64,000 nt of DNA from Microbacterium terrae (GCF_017831975.1 NZ_JAFDSS010000001.1:930001-994000); one strand, 5' to 3'. Counted from the stretch's first letter, positions 1-8,619 are shown. The notes: generated by a model from the letters alone, not told the origin. A program made the numbers and translations.

Positions 1-1288
1 ACGACAGCGACGACGAGAACGCGGGTGCCGGGATTCCGGCGCCTGCGGCGGTCGACACGATCCGGCGCCAGGCACCCTGGGCGCGGCCGAGGGCCTCGAC
101 GAAGTACGGCGCGGTGAGGAGCACGGGAAGACCCGGCTCGGCGTCGTACGCGTCGGCGATGCGGTTGAGGAACTGGGCGCGGATGATGCAGCCGGCACGC
201 CAGATCTTCGACACGGCGCCGAGGTCGATGGTCCAGTCGTACTCGGCTGCACCGGCGCGGATCTCGTCGAAGCCCTGCGAGTACGCGACGATCTTCGACG
301 CGTAGAGGGCGAGGCGCACATCCTCGATGAAGGCGTCGACGTCGTCGACGGTGAGCTCTTCTTCAGCGCCGGGCAGGTCGCGCGAGACCGCGCGCTGCTC
401 GGGGTGGCTCGACAGCGACCGGGCGAACGTCGCCTCGGCGATGCCCGACACCGGAACGCCGAGCGAGAGGGCGGTCTGCACGGTCCACGCGCCGGTGCCC
501 TTGGCGCCGGCCTGGTCGAGGATGACGTCGACGAGCGGCTTGCCCGTCTCGGCGTCGATCTGGCGGAGCACCTCGGCCGTGATCTCGATGAGGTACGACT
601 CGAGCTCGCCGGTGTTCCACTCGGCGAACACATCGGCGATCTCCGCCGGAGTCTTGCCGGTGCCGCGGCGGATCAGGTCGTACGCCTCGGCGATGAGCTG
701 CATGTCGGCGTACTCGATGCCGTTGTGCACCATCTTCACGAAGTGGCCGGCGCCGTCGTGGCCGACGTGCGTGACGCACGGCTCGCCCTCGGCGACCGCA
801 GCGATCGACTTCAGGATCGGGCCGAGGGTGACCCACGACTCGTCCGAACCGCCGGGCATGATCGACGGGCCGAGGAGTGCGCCCTCCTCGCCACCCGAGA
901 TGCCGGCGCCGACGAAGTTGATGCCGGTCTCGCGGACGGCCTTCTCGCGGCGGATGGTGTCGGTGAAGAGGGCATTGCCGCCGTCGACGATGATGTCGCC
1001 GGCCTCGAACACCTCGACGAGAGAGTCGATGACCGCGTCGGTCGGGCCGCCGGCCTTGACCATGATGATCGCGGTGCGGGGCTTGGCGAGCGTCGCGGCG
1101 AACTCCTCGTACGAGAAGGCGGGGACGAAGCCCGCCTCAGGGTGGTCGGCGACCAGTTCGTCGGTCTTCGACCGGGAGCGGTTGAAGACCGCCACCGTGT
1201 TGCCTTCACGGCTCGCCAGGTTGCGGGCGAGGTTGGACCCCATCACCGCAAGTCCCACCACACCGATATTCGCTGACTGCTCGGTCAC
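1..1288 (-). CDS. gnd: 6-phosphogluconate dehydrogenase (decarboxylating), C-terminus cut by window edge
   Basis: Oxidises 6-phosphogluconate to ribulose 5-phosphate and CO2 with NAD(P)+, in the oxidative pentose phosphate pathway. The frame starts at a GTG preceded by AGAGGAG and reads VTEQSANIGVVGLAVMG, so the dinucleotide-binding glycine loop is at about residues 9-14. The family signature GHFVKMVHNGIEY, with its catalytic Lys and Asn, lies near residue 180. About 429 of the usual 470-485 residues are present; the frame runs off the window at ...PAFSSSLS. It is the natural sink for the 6-phosphogluconate made by the kinase at 2156. A TAGGCT -10 (1318-1323) gives it a promoter separate from the aldolase gene upstream. 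Confidence 0.96.
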   Translation of the reverse strand, partial: MTEQSANIGVVGLAVMGSNLARNLASREGNTVAVFNRSRSKTDELVADHPEAGFVPAFSYEEFAATLAKPRTAIIMVKAGGPTDAVIDSLVEVFEAGDIIVDGGNALFTDTIRREKAVRETGINFVGAGISGGEEGALLGPSIMPGGSDESWVTLGPILKSIAAVAEGEPCVTHVGHDGAGHFVKMVHNGIEYADMQLIAEAYDLIRRGTGKTPAEIADVFAEWNTGELESYLIEITAEVLRQIDAETGKPLVDVILDQAGAKGTGAWTVQTALSLGVPVSGIAEATFARSLSSHPEQRAVSRDLPGAEEELTVDDVDAFIEDVRLALYASKIVAYSQGFDEIRAGAAEYDWTIDLGAVSKIWRAGCIIRAQFLNRIADAYDAEPGLPVLLTAPYFVEALGRAQGAWRRIVSTAAGAGIPAPAFSSSLS

Positions 1289-1317
1289 TCGAACTCCTCT
1301 TTCGTCGATCCTGGTCC

Positions 1318-1323
1318 AGCCTA
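1318..1323 (-). promoter_or_regulatory. probable -10 element of gnd
   Basis: TAGGCT on the minus strand lies 29 bases before the gnd GTG. GTAACA, a weak -35, sits about 16 bases further upstream. The transcript would carry a leader holding the AGAGGAG ribosome-binding site. Confidence 0.45.
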
Positions 1324-1416
1324 GAGTCTGCCCTGCGCGTGTTACACCGCCGGGGCGTGACGCTCACGTCGAGGGGACCCCGATTGTGAGCGCGGTCATC
1401 GATCGCACGGCGATCG

Positions 1417-2058
1417 TCAGTCGAGCCCGCGGAGGCTCTGCACCGCGGCGACCGCATCCGCCGTCGCGGCCGAGATCTCGCCCCACGCCCGCGCTTCGAC
1501 CGCCGAGGCGGGAAGCATCCACGACCCGCCGACGGCGGCGACCTGGGCGATGCCGAGATAGTCCGCGAGGTTCGCCGGACCGATGCCGCCGGTCGGGAGG
1601 AACGTGACATCGCCGAACGGCGCCGCGAGCGCCCGGATGGCCGCCGCTCCGCCCGAGGTCTGTGCCGGGAAGAACTTCACGGTGGTGAGGCCGAGCTCCA
1701 GAGCCGCCTGCACCTCCGTGGCGGTCACGGCACCCGGGATCACGGGGACGCCGTGCTCGAGCGCGCGCTCGACGACCGCCCGCGAGGTGCCGGGCGAGAC
1801 GATGTACTGCGCACCGGCCGCGACCGCCCGATCGACCTGCGCGGTCGTCGTCACGGTGCCGGCGCCGAGGAGGATGTCGCCGCGCTCGGCGACGCGGGCG
1901 ATGGCGTCCGCTGCCGCCGGGGTGCGGAACGTCACCTCGGCGACCGGGAGCCCCCCATCGGCAAGTGCGCCGGCGATGGCTGCGCCCTCGTCCGCCGTCC
2001 GTGCCACCACCACGGGAACGATGCCGTACGAGAAGATCCGATCGTCGATGATGCTCAT
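1417..2058 (-). CDS. eda: 2-dehydro-3-deoxy-phosphogluconate (KDPG) aldolase family protein
   Basis: Class I aldolase of the KDPG/KHG family; known members split 2-keto-3-deoxy-6-phosphogluconate into pyruvate and glyceraldehyde 3-phosphate. The 213-residue protein has the usual family length. Visible catalytic residues are Glu41 (VAEVTFRT), Arg45 and the Schiff-base Lys128 (TTVKFFPA); GTVTT and PTGGI line the phosphate site. It is divergent from the gluconate kinase and shares with it a control region containing a GntR-type palindrome. No 6-phosphogluconate dehydratase (edd) is visible, so a full Entner-Doudoroff route cannot be claimed. It may act on another keto-deoxy sugar acid. Confidence 0.9.
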   Translation of the reverse strand: MSIIDDRIFSYGIVPVVVARTADEGAAIAGALADGGLPVAEVTFRTPAAADAIARVAERGDILLGAGTVTTTAQVDRAVAAGAQYIVSPGTSRAVVERALEHGVPVIPGAVTATEVQAALELGLTTVKFFPAQTSGGAAAIRALAAPFGDVTFLPTGGIGPANLADYLGIAQVAAVGGSWMLPASAVEARAWGEISAATADAVAAVQSLRGLD

Positions 2059-2087
2059 TTTCCGCCTTCGAGGTGTGCTGAAGTCGA

Positions 2088-2102
2088 AATGATCATATCA
2101 TT
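2088..2102. promoter_or_regulatory. GntR-family operator, copy 1 (divergent kinase/aldolase promoter)
   Basis: AATGATCATATCATT is a perfect palindrome with 6-base arms and a 3-base centre. It matches the form AAnGATnnnATCnTT shared with the sites at 5235 and 5257. It covers TATCAT, a plausible -10 for the kinase gene, so binding would block transcription toward 2156 and probably toward eda. Confidence 0.6.
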
Positions 2103-2155
2103 GGGCGTCGAGGGGTGACGGATGCCTCTCCAGTCACCGACGACAGGCTTCACAC

Positions 2156-3589
2156 ATGATCATCCTGGCCCTCGAGTCCAGCACCACCTCCGCGAAGACG
2201 ATGCTCTTCGATTCCGAGACCGGCGAGGTCTCGGTCCGCAGCCGCCGGTTCGAGGTGCCCGACACCTCGGTGCGCGACGCCGACGCGGTGTACACCCAGC
2301 TGATGGCGCTCGGCCGGGAGGCGGCCGCCGGAGCGGCCGTGGACCTCATCGTGCTGAGCGGCACCTGGCATGGACTCACGCTCGTCGACGACGACCTCCG
2401 GGCGCTCACGCCGGTGCGGGAGTGGCCCGACACGAGCGCGCAGAACCTCAGCGCCCGTGAGCGCCTCGACCGCGACTTCACGTGGTGGTACTACGAGCGC
2501 ACGGGCAGCATGGTCAACGCCATCTACCCCGCGTTCAAGCTCATGTGGCTGCGCGAACAGGGCATGCGGATCGACGGTCTGCGGGCCATGGACCAGCCGA
2601 CGCTCAACTTCGCCCGCCTGACCGGCGAGGTGTCGTCGAACCCCTCGGTGGCATCGGGCACCGGGCTCCTCGGCGCCGAGAGCGCGCAGTGGGACGAGGA
2701 GGTCGTGGAACGGCTGGGCCTGCGCGGTGTGATCCTGCCGGAGCTCCACGAGAGCACGCACACCGCTCCGCTCGCGCGCGAGGCGGCGGTGCTGCTCGGG
2801 CTGCGCGCCGGCATCCCGGTGCTCACCCCTGGTCCGGACGGCGGGCTCAGCCAGGTCGGCGATCTCGCCACCAACCCCGGCGACATGACGTTCTCGATGG
2901 GCACGAGCGGGGCGCTGCGCTTCGCGACGCGGCATCCGTCGTTCTCACCGGCGCTCAGCACCTGGTCGTACCGTTCGCCCGTCGGTCCGCTCAGCGGAGC
3001 GGCGACGTCGGGATGCGGCAACTGCGTCGACTGGGCGCGCGAGCGGCTCTTCGGGCTCACGACCGACTACTCCGAGATCGAGCCGCTGCTGTCGGCAGAC
3101 CGCCGCGACCTCCCCGTGTTCCTGCCGTTCCTCTTCGGTGAGCGCAGCCCAGGTTGGCAGGATCAGCGCCGCGGCGGGCTCGTCGAGCTGCGCCCGGAGC
3201 ACTCGCGCGCAGACATGTACCAGGCGGTGCTCGAGGGGATCGTGTTCTCGCTGTTCCACTGCTTCAAGGAGCTCACCGCGCTCAACGGCATGCCGCGGCG
3301 CATCGTCCTCTCCGGCGGAGTGCTCTCGTCGCCGTTCTGGACGCAGCTCACCGCCGATGTGTTCGGCACCGAGATGGAGGTCTCGACCCTGCAGCACAGC
3401 TCGGTCGTCGGAGCGGTGCGCATGGGCCTGGTCGCGAGCGGTGCGAGCGAACGGCATCCCGCGTTCGACGACGCCGAGCCGCGCTTCGTGCAGCCGCGTC
3501 CGGAGCGTCGCGCGCAGTACGACGAGGCGTTCGCCCGCTATCTCGACCACTACTCGCAGACCCGACCCGGATCGGAGACCGCACGATGA
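2156..3589 (+). CDS. gntK: gluconate kinase, FGGY family
   Basis: Predicted to phosphorylate D-gluconate to 6-phosphogluconate in the cytoplasm. The 477-residue protein has FGGY architecture: an N-terminal phosphate loop ALESSTTSAK, a substrate-side GTWHG, then the C-terminal half with LSGGVLSSPFW contacting the nucleotide. This is the Bacillus-type FGGY gluconokinase fold, not the small P-loop GntK of Escherichia coli. Its TGA overlaps the ATG of the dehydrogenase at 3586, so the two are co-translated. Substrate is inferred from neighbours (GntP permease, IdnO- and IdnD-like dehydrogenases, gnd); FGGY sequence alone does not fix it. Confidence 0.85.
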   Translation: MIILALESSTTSAKTMLFDSETGEVSVRSRRFEVPDTSVRDADAVYTQLMALGREAAAGAAVDLIVLSGTWHGLTLVDDDLRALTPVREWPDTSAQNLSARERLDRDFTWWYYERTGSMVNAIYPAFKLMWLREQGMRIDGLRAMDQPTLNFARLTGEVSSNPSVASGTGLLGAESAQWDEEVVERLGLRGVILPELHESTHTAPLAREAAVLLGLRAGIPVLTPGPDGGLSQVGDLATNPGDMTFSMGTSGALRFATRHPSFSPALSTWSYRSPVGPLSGAATSGCGNCVDWARERLFGLTTDYSEIEPLLSADRRDLPVFLPFLFGERSPGWQDQRRGGLVELRPEHSRADMYQAVLEGIVFSLFHCFKELTALNGMPRRIVLSGGVLSSPFWTQLTADVFGTEMEVSTLQHSSVVGAVRMGLVASGASERHPAFDDAEPRFVQPRPERRAQYDEAFARYLDHYSQTRPGSETAR

Positions 3590-4545
3590 AGGTGCTCGTG
3601 ACCCCCACCTCGCTCTGCCGACAGCCCGACTCGGCAGCACTGGAGTCGCTGCGCCGCGCGGTCGGCGAGGTCGTCCTCAATCCCTTCGGACGTCCGATGA
3701 CCGAGTCCGAGCTGATCGATGCGCTCCCGGGCGTCGACGGCGTCATCGCCGGGCTCGACGACTACAGCGCCGACGCCCTCGCCGCCGCCGACCGACTGCG
3801 GGTCGTGGCCCGCTACGGGGTGGGCACGAACAACGTCGACCTCGACGCGGCCCGCGCCCGTGGCATCGTCGTGACGCGCACTCCGGGGGCCAACGCCCTC
3901 GCCGTCGCGGAGCTCGCCGTCGGCCTGACGTTCGCGGTCGCCCGCGGCATCCCGCGCCTCGACGCCGCAGTCCGCGCCGGCGACTGGCCGCGCGGCGAAG
4001 GCCGTGAGCTCACCGGGGGAGTGTTCGGCGTCGTCGGGTTCGGGGCGATCGGGCGCCTGGTCGCCGAGCGGGCACGGGGGATCGGCATGACGCCCATCGC
4101 CTACGACCCGATGCTGCCGGACGAGGTGTTCGCCGCCGCCGGCGTCGAGCGGTGCGACCTCGACGACCTGTGCCGGCGCAGCGACGTGCTGAGCCTGCAC
4201 GTGCCGCTGCTGCCCGAGACGCGGCACCTCCTCGACGAGCGCCGGCTGGCGCTGCTCCCTGCGGACGCGATAGTCGTGAACACCGCCCGCGGCGGGCTCA
4301 TCGACGAGGCTGCGGCGCGTGCCGCACTCGACGCCGGCCGCATCTACGGCGTGGCGATCGACGCGTACGAGACCGAGCCGCCGTCGGCGTCGCCGCTGGT
4401 CGGGCACCCGCGCGTGGTGTCCACGCCGCACAGCGGCGGCCACACGCGCGAGGCTGTCGCCCGCATGTCGGAGCAGTCGATCGATGACCTGATCACCGTG
4501 CTCCGGGGTGAGGCGTCGCCGAACGCGGTCAGCTCTCCGCTTTGA
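3586..4545 (+). CDS. D-isomer-specific 2-hydroxyacid dehydrogenase
   Basis: NAD(P)-dependent 2-hydroxyacid dehydrogenase of 319 residues in the phosphoglycerate dehydrogenase superfamily. The start overlaps the kinase stop (ATGA). The Rossmann motif GVVGFGAIG spans residues 148-156. The catalytic triad is Arg235 (TARGGLID), Glu264 (YETEP) and His282 (TPHSGGH). There is no C-terminal ACT or ASB domain, so it is not the long SerA form. In this operon a role reducing 2-ketogluconate to gluconate, or handling another sugar 2-keto acid, is likely but inferred. Its 3' end overlaps the convergent regulator gene by 17 bases. Confidence 0.85.
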   Translation: MKVLVTPTSLCRQPDSAALESLRRAVGEVVLNPFGRPMTESELIDALPGVDGVIAGLDDYSADALAAADRLRVVARYGVGTNNVDLDAARARGIVVTRTPGANALAVAELAVGLTFAVARGIPRLDAAVRAGDWPRGEGRELTGGVFGVVGFGAIGRLVAERARGIGMTPIAYDPMLPDEVFAAAGVERCDLDDLCRRSDVLSLHVPLLPETRHLLDERRLALLPADAIVVNTARGGLIDEAAARAALDAGRIYGVAIDAYETEPPSASPLVGHPRVVSTPHSGGHTREAVARMSEQSIDDLITVLRGEASPNAVSSPL

Positions 4546-5224
4546 CCTCGGCGAGCACCGCATCCACGTAGCGGCGGGTGTGGTGCTCGGCTGCCTGCGC
4601 GTCGCCCCGCGCGATGGCGGCGGCCGTCTGGATGTGGTTGTGGAGGGCCTCGACGTCGGGGACGGGCGGTGTGAGCCCGACGTTCGAGCGCCCGGCGATC
4701 ACGGCGGCGATCGGCGCCTTCGTCGCGGCGAGCATGAGGTTGCCGCTCGAATCGAGGATGAGGTCGTGGAAGGCGATGTCGGCGGCGAGGTACTCCGCGG
4801 AGTCGCCTCGCCCGTCATGGCCGAGCTCCTCGAGGAGCGTCGCCAGGCGCAGGATCTCGGCACGCTGCACGTCGCTTGCGCGCATTGCACTGAGCCGCGC
4901 TGCGACCGGCTCGATCGCGGCGCGCAGCTCGGTGACGACGACGAGCTGCTGCGCGCGGCGGGGCCCGGAGAGCTGCCAGCCGATCAGTCTCGGGTCGAGC
5001 GCGCTCCACGCCGTCATCGGCTGCACGGTGACGCCGACCCGTCGGCGGGACGCGAGCATGCCCATCGCCTCGAGTACGCGCACCGCCTCGCGGATGACGG
5101 TCCTCGAGACGCCGTAATCCGCTTCGAGTCCCGCGAGGGTCAGGACTTTTCCGGTCGGCAGGGCGCCGGAGGAGATGCGGACCCCGAGGTCGTCGAGCAC
5201 CGATTCATGGGATGCCTGAGCCAC
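4529..5224 (-). CDS. FadR/FCD-type GntR transcriptional regulator of the gluconate cluster
   Basis: A 231-residue GntR regulator. The N-terminal winged helix-turn-helix (about residues 10-75) contains GVSRTVIREAVRVLEAMGM. The C-terminal all-helical FCD domain has AADIAFHDLIL and the later HNH and HH residues that bind metal and a carboxylate effector in the family. It sits inside the catabolic cluster. Two copies of a palindrome lie directly upstream (5235 and 5257), which suggests autoregulation and control of gntP. A sugar acid such as gluconate or 6-phosphogluconate is the likely effector by analogy with GntR; that is inference. Confidence 0.9.
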   Translation of the reverse strand: MAQASHESVLDDLGVRISSGALPTGKVLTLAGLEADYGVSRTVIREAVRVLEAMGMLASRRRVGVTVQPMTAWSALDPRLIGWQLSGPRRAQQLVVVTELRAAIEPVAARLSAMRASDVQRAEILRLATLLEELGHDGRGDSAEYLAADIAFHDLILDSSGNLMLAATKAPIAAVIAGRSNVGLTPPVPDVEALHNHIQTAAAIARGDAQAAEHHTRRYVDAVLAEVKAES

Positions 5225-5234
5225 GGGTTCTCCA

Positions 5235-5249
5235 AAAGATACGATGTTC
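5235..5249. promoter_or_regulatory. GntR-family operator, copy 2 (imperfect)
   Basis: AAAGATACGATGTTC repeats the left half AAAGATACGAT of the perfect site 22 bases away; its right arm has two mismatches. The 22-base centre-to-centre spacing is two helical turns, so two dimers could bind the same face. It starts 10 bases upstream of the regulator's start codon. Confidence 0.55.
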
Positions 5250-5256
5250 TAGTGGC

Positions 5257-5271
5257 AAAGATACGATCTTT
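5257..5271. promoter_or_regulatory. GntR-family operator, copy 3 (perfect palindrome)
   Basis: AAAGATACGATCTTT has perfect AAAGAT/ATCTTT arms around ACG. It lies in the 163-base divergent region between the regulator and gntP and matches the consensus of copy 1 at 2088. Confidence 0.65.
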
Positions 5272-5387
5272 ATGCCAATATTGCGAGGGCTTCGATCGCG
5301 GGATCCGCGTCGGGCCGCTCGAATCGTACACGCGGGAACATCGGCAGCATCGCCGGTCGTCCCGGGAACGTCAATGGAGATAAGCCG

Positions 5388-6776
5388 ATGGAAGACTGGA
5401 CCCAAACCCTCGGGACCGTGCCCCTGCTGCTCATCGCAGCGGGCGCGATCGCCCTCATCCTGCTGCTGATCATCGTCTTCAAGGTGCACGCCTTCCTGAC
5501 GCTGATCATCGTCTCGCTGCTCACGGCGATCGTCGCCCAGATCCCCGTCGGCGTCATCGCGACGACATTGACCGGCGGGCTCGGAGCGACGCTCGGCACG
5601 GTCGCCCTGCTCGTGGCGCTCGGCGCGATGCTAGGCAGGCTCATCGAGCACTCTGGCGGCGCCAAGGCGCTCGCCGACAAGTTCGTCGACATCTTCGGCG
5701 AGAAGCGGGCTCCGTTCGCGCTCGGTATCGCGTCGCTCATCCTCGGCTTCCCGATGTTCTTCGACGCGGGCCTCGTGATGATGCTCCCGATCGTGTTCGC
5801 CGTCGCACGTCGCGTGTCGAAGAACAACGTCCTCCTCTTCGGCATCCCGTCGGCCGCCGCGTTCTCGGTGATGCACGTCTTCCTGCCGCCGCACCCCGGT
5901 CCGGTCACCGCGACCGAGCTGTACGGTGCGAACCTCGGCATCGTCCTCCTGGTCGGCCTCCTGATCGCCTTCCCGGTCTGGTACGTCTCGGGTTACCTCT
6001 GGGGCAAGTTCATCTCGGCCCGCATTCCGCTCGCCGTTCCCACGCTGTTCGGCGACATCGACGAGGACCAGCCGGTCAACCCGCCCAAGCCCCGCACCGT
6101 CATCCTGCTGCTCCTGCTGCCGATGGCGCTGATCTTCCTCAACACCGGTCTCACCACGCTCGCGACCATCGGCGTCGTCTCGGCGGACGCGATCTGGGTG
6201 CAGCTGCTCATCCTGCTCGGCAATTCCCCGGTGGCGCTGCTCATCACGGTCCTCGTGGCGATGTTCGTGCTCGGCACCCGCCGCGGCGAGACCGGCACCG
6301 CGATCGAGAAGCTCGTCGACTCGGCCCTCGGCCCGGTCGCATCCGTCATCCTCATCACCGGCGCCGGCGGCATGTTCGGCGCGGTGCTCCGCGCCTCGGG
6401 CATCGGCGACGCGCTCGCCGACACGCTCAGCGACATGGGCCTGCCGGTCATCGTGGCCGCGTACATCATCGCCGTGGTCATCCGACTCGCGCAGGGCTCG
6501 GCCACCGTCGCGCTCGTCACCGCTGCGGGTCTGGCGGCCCCCGCCGTCATCGCCGGCGACTTCAACCCGCTGCAGATCGCCGCGATCACGCTGGCCACGG
6601 CAGCCGGTTCGGTGTTCGCCGGTCACGTGAACGACTCCGGCTTCTGGCTGGTCGGCCGCCTCATGGGCATGGACGTCAAGACCACGCTGAAGACCTGGAC
6701 CGTCCAGCAGACCATCGAATCGCTGCTCGCCTTCGCCCTCGTGCTGGTGGTCTTCGGCATCGGCTCGCTGATCTGA
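5388..6776 (+). CDS. gntP: GntP-family gluconate:H+ symporter
   Basis: Predicted uptake permease for gluconate or related aldonates. The 462-residue protein is almost entirely hydrophobic, with about 12-14 membrane segments, and shows the family's conserved stretch HVFLPPHPGPVTATELYGANLG in its first half (residues about 164-185). A GGAG Shine-Dalgarno precedes the ATG. Roughly 120 bases of leader separate the start from the perfect GntR palindrome at 5257. It heads a run with the SDR and MDR dehydrogenase genes, so entry and oxidoreduction of the substrate are probably expressed together. Confidence 0.93.
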   Translation: MEDWTQTLGTVPLLLIAAGAIALILLLIIVFKVHAFLTLIIVSLLTAIVAQIPVGVIATTLTGGLGATLGTVALLVALGAMLGRLIEHSGGAKALADKFVDIFGEKRAPFALGIASLILGFPMFFDAGLVMMLPIVFAVARRVSKNNVLLFGIPSAAAFSVMHVFLPPHPGPVTATELYGANLGIVLLVGLLIAFPVWYVSGYLWGKFISARIPLAVPTLFGDIDEDQPVNPPKPRTVILLLLLPMALIFLNTGLTTLATIGVVSADAIWVQLLILLGNSPVALLITVLVAMFVLGTRRGETGTAIEKLVDSALGPVASVILITGAGGMFGAVLRASGIGDALADTLSDMGLPVIVAAYIIAVVIRLAQGSATVALVTAAGLAAPAVIAGDFNPLQIAAITLATAAGSVFAGHVNDSGFWLVGRLMGMDVKTTLKTWTVQQTIESLLAFALVLVVFGIGSLI

Positions 6777-6810
6777 CCGCCGCCCACCGCTCCACCGCGA
6801 AGGATCCACG

Positions 6811-7578
6811 ATGCCCGACATCTTCGACATCTCCGGCCGTCTGGCGTTCGTCACCGGCTCCACCCGCGGCCTCGGCCGCTCGCTCGCCGAGGGCCTCGCC
6901 CGTGCGGGAGCCCGGGTGATCGTGCACGGTCGAGATGCGGCTGCGGCCGCCGCGACCGCGGCGGAGCTGTCGGAGCTGTCGGGCCGGGATGCCGCATCCG
7001 TCGCCTTCGACGTGACGGATGCGGCGGCGGTGGAGGCCGGAGTCGCCGAGGCGATCGCCGCGTTCGGCGTGCCCGACATCCTCGTCAACAACGCCGGCGT
7101 GCAGCGACGGGCCCCCATCGCGGAGTTCGCCGTCGCGGACTGGGACGACATCATCGCGGCGAACCTCAGCGGAGTCTTCTACGTGTCGCGTTTCGTCGCC
7201 CCGGCGATGATCGAGCGCGGCACCGGCAAGATCGTCAACGTCGCCTCGGTGCAGTCGCTCCTCGCCCGCCAGACGATCGCGCCCTATTCGGCGTCGAAGG
7301 GCGGTGTCGCCCAGCTCACGAAGGGCATGGCGGCCGACCTCGCCCGCCACGGCATCCAGGTCAACGCGCTGTCGCCGGGCTACTTCGCGACCGAGATGAA
7401 CCGCGACCTCGTCGACGACCCTGCCTTCAGCGGCTGGCTCACCCAGCGCACGCCAGCCCAGCGCTGGGGCGACTTCTCCGAGCTCGACGGCGCGCTGCGC
7501 TTCCTCGTCTCGGATGCCTCGAGCTTCGTCTCGGGCCAGAACATCTTCGTCGACGGCGGCATGACCGCCGTCGTCTGA
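6811..7578 (+). CDS. idnO: SDR-family oxidoreductase, probable 5-keto-D-gluconate reductase
   Basis: Short-chain dehydrogenase of 255 residues. TGSTRGLG (residues 15-22) is the cofactor loop, NNAG is at 93-96, and the catalytic residues are Ser146, Tyr159 and Lys163 (YSASK). The C-terminal FVSGQNIFVDGGMT is typical of classical SDRs. It lies between gntP and an idonate dehydrogenase-like gene, so reduction of 5-ketogluconate to gluconate is the best assignment. Gluconate 5-dehydrogenases and 3-ketoacyl reductases are hard to separate by sequence, so substrate rests on context. AAGGA precedes the start. Confidence 0.85.
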   Translation: MPDIFDISGRLAFVTGSTRGLGRSLAEGLARAGARVIVHGRDAAAAAATAAELSELSGRDAASVAFDVTDAAAVEAGVAEAIAAFGVPDILVNNAGVQRRAPIAEFAVADWDDIIAANLSGVFYVSRFVAPAMIERGTGKIVNVASVQSLLARQTIAPYSASKGGVAQLTKGMAADLARHGIQVNALSPGYFATEMNRDLVDDPAFSGWLTQRTPAQRWGDFSELDGALRFLVSDASSFVSGQNIFVDGGMTAVV

Positions 7579-7595
7579 CCGACCACAGGAGAACC

Positions 7596-8612
7596 ATGCG
7601 CGCTGCGTTCATCGTCGGCCCCGAGTCCATCCGCATCGGCGAGATCGCCGTTCCCGAGCCTGCCGCCGACCAGGTGCGCGTCCGCATCGACTACGTCGGC
7701 ATCTGCGGCTCCGACCTGCACTACTACTTCGATGGTGCCAACGGCGCGTTCGTGGTGCGGGAGCCCCTCATACCCGGGCACGAGGTGTCGGGCCGGATCG
7801 ACGCAGACCCCACCGGCACGTGGGCGCCCGGCACGCCGGTCACCGTGCATCCGGCGACCTTCGGCGAGCCGCATCCTGACCTCCCGGGCGACCCGCACCT
7901 CTGGCCCGGCGGCGCGTACCTCGGCAGCGCCTCGACCTGGCCGCACACGCAGGGCGGGCTCGTGGAGCACCTGCTGGTGGATCGCGCGATGGTCCGGCCG
8001 CTCCCGTCGACGCTTCCCGTGCGCCGCGCCGTGCTCGCGGAGCCCCTCGCGGTGGCGCTTCACGGTCTGTCGAAGGCGGGCGACGTCCGCGGGCTCCGGG
8101 TGCTGGTCACCGGAGCGGGACCGATCGGGCTGCTCGCCATCGCCGCCGCCCGCGCCGCGGGGGCGGCCGAGATCACGGCGACCGACGTGCTCGCCGAGCC
8201 GCTCGCCCGCGCCCGTGAACTCGGCGCCGTGCACGTCATCGACGTGTCGACCGAGGAGGTGCCGGCGAACGCGTACGACGTCGTTCTCGAGTGCTCGGGC
8301 GTCGCCCCCTCGATCTCGACCGCGCTGCGCGCCGCACGCATCGGCGGCACCGTCGTGCAGGTCGGCATGGTGCCCGATCAGGCACGCCCGATCAACATCG
8401 CGCCCTTCATCTCGAAGGAGTTGCGCTGGTACGGCACGTTCCGCTTCAACGACGAGATCGACGCCGCGATCGAACTGCTCGACGCCGAGCCTGCCATCGA
8501 GCAGGTGGTGACCCACGTGGTGTCGGCCGACGACCTGCAGGCAGCCTTCGCGCTGGCACGCGATTCGCGCGTGTCGGGCAAGGTCGTCGTGGCGGTCTGG
8601 CCGACCGACTGA
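7596..8612 (+). CDS. idnD: L-idonate 5-dehydrogenase-like MDR alcohol dehydrogenase
   Basis: Medium-chain dehydrogenase of 338 residues expected to oxidise L-idonate to 5-ketogluconate. Catalytic zinc ligands Cys37 (ICGSDLH) and His62-Glu63 (PGHE) are present, with a Rossmann stretch VTGAGPIGLLA near residue 170. The segment YLGSASTWPHTQGG resembles the IdnD family. Unlike Escherichia coli IdnD, the lobe that normally carries four structural-zinc cysteines has none, reading HPATFGEPHPDLPGDPHLW. A strong AGGAG precedes the ATG and the gene follows idnO by 17 bases. Confidence 0.85.
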   Translation: MRAAFIVGPESIRIGEIAVPEPAADQVRVRIDYVGICGSDLHYYFDGANGAFVVREPLIPGHEVSGRIDADPTGTWAPGTPVTVHPATFGEPHPDLPGDPHLWPGGAYLGSASTWPHTQGGLVEHLLVDRAMVRPLPSTLPVRRAVLAEPLAVALHGLSKAGDVRGLRVLVTGAGPIGLLAIAAARAAGAAEITATDVLAEPLARARELGAVHVIDVSTEEVPANAYDVVLECSGVAPSISTALRAARIGGTVVQVGMVPDQARPINIAPFISKELRWYGTFRFNDEIDAAIELLDAEPAIEQVVTHVVSADDLQAAFALARDSRVSGKVVVAVWPTD

Positions 8613-8619
8613 GCGGGTC

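Noticed and set aside
327..1607. 426-codon open frame opposite gnd and the KDPG aldolase
   Set aside because: It runs antisense through two well-conserved genes and its translation is Ser/Arg/Ala-rich without any family pattern; such shadows are expected in DNA this rich in GC.
5631..7154. 507-codon minus-strand frame over gntP and idnO
   Set aside because: Shadow of a hydrophobic permease gene; the translation is highly polar low-complexity sequence.
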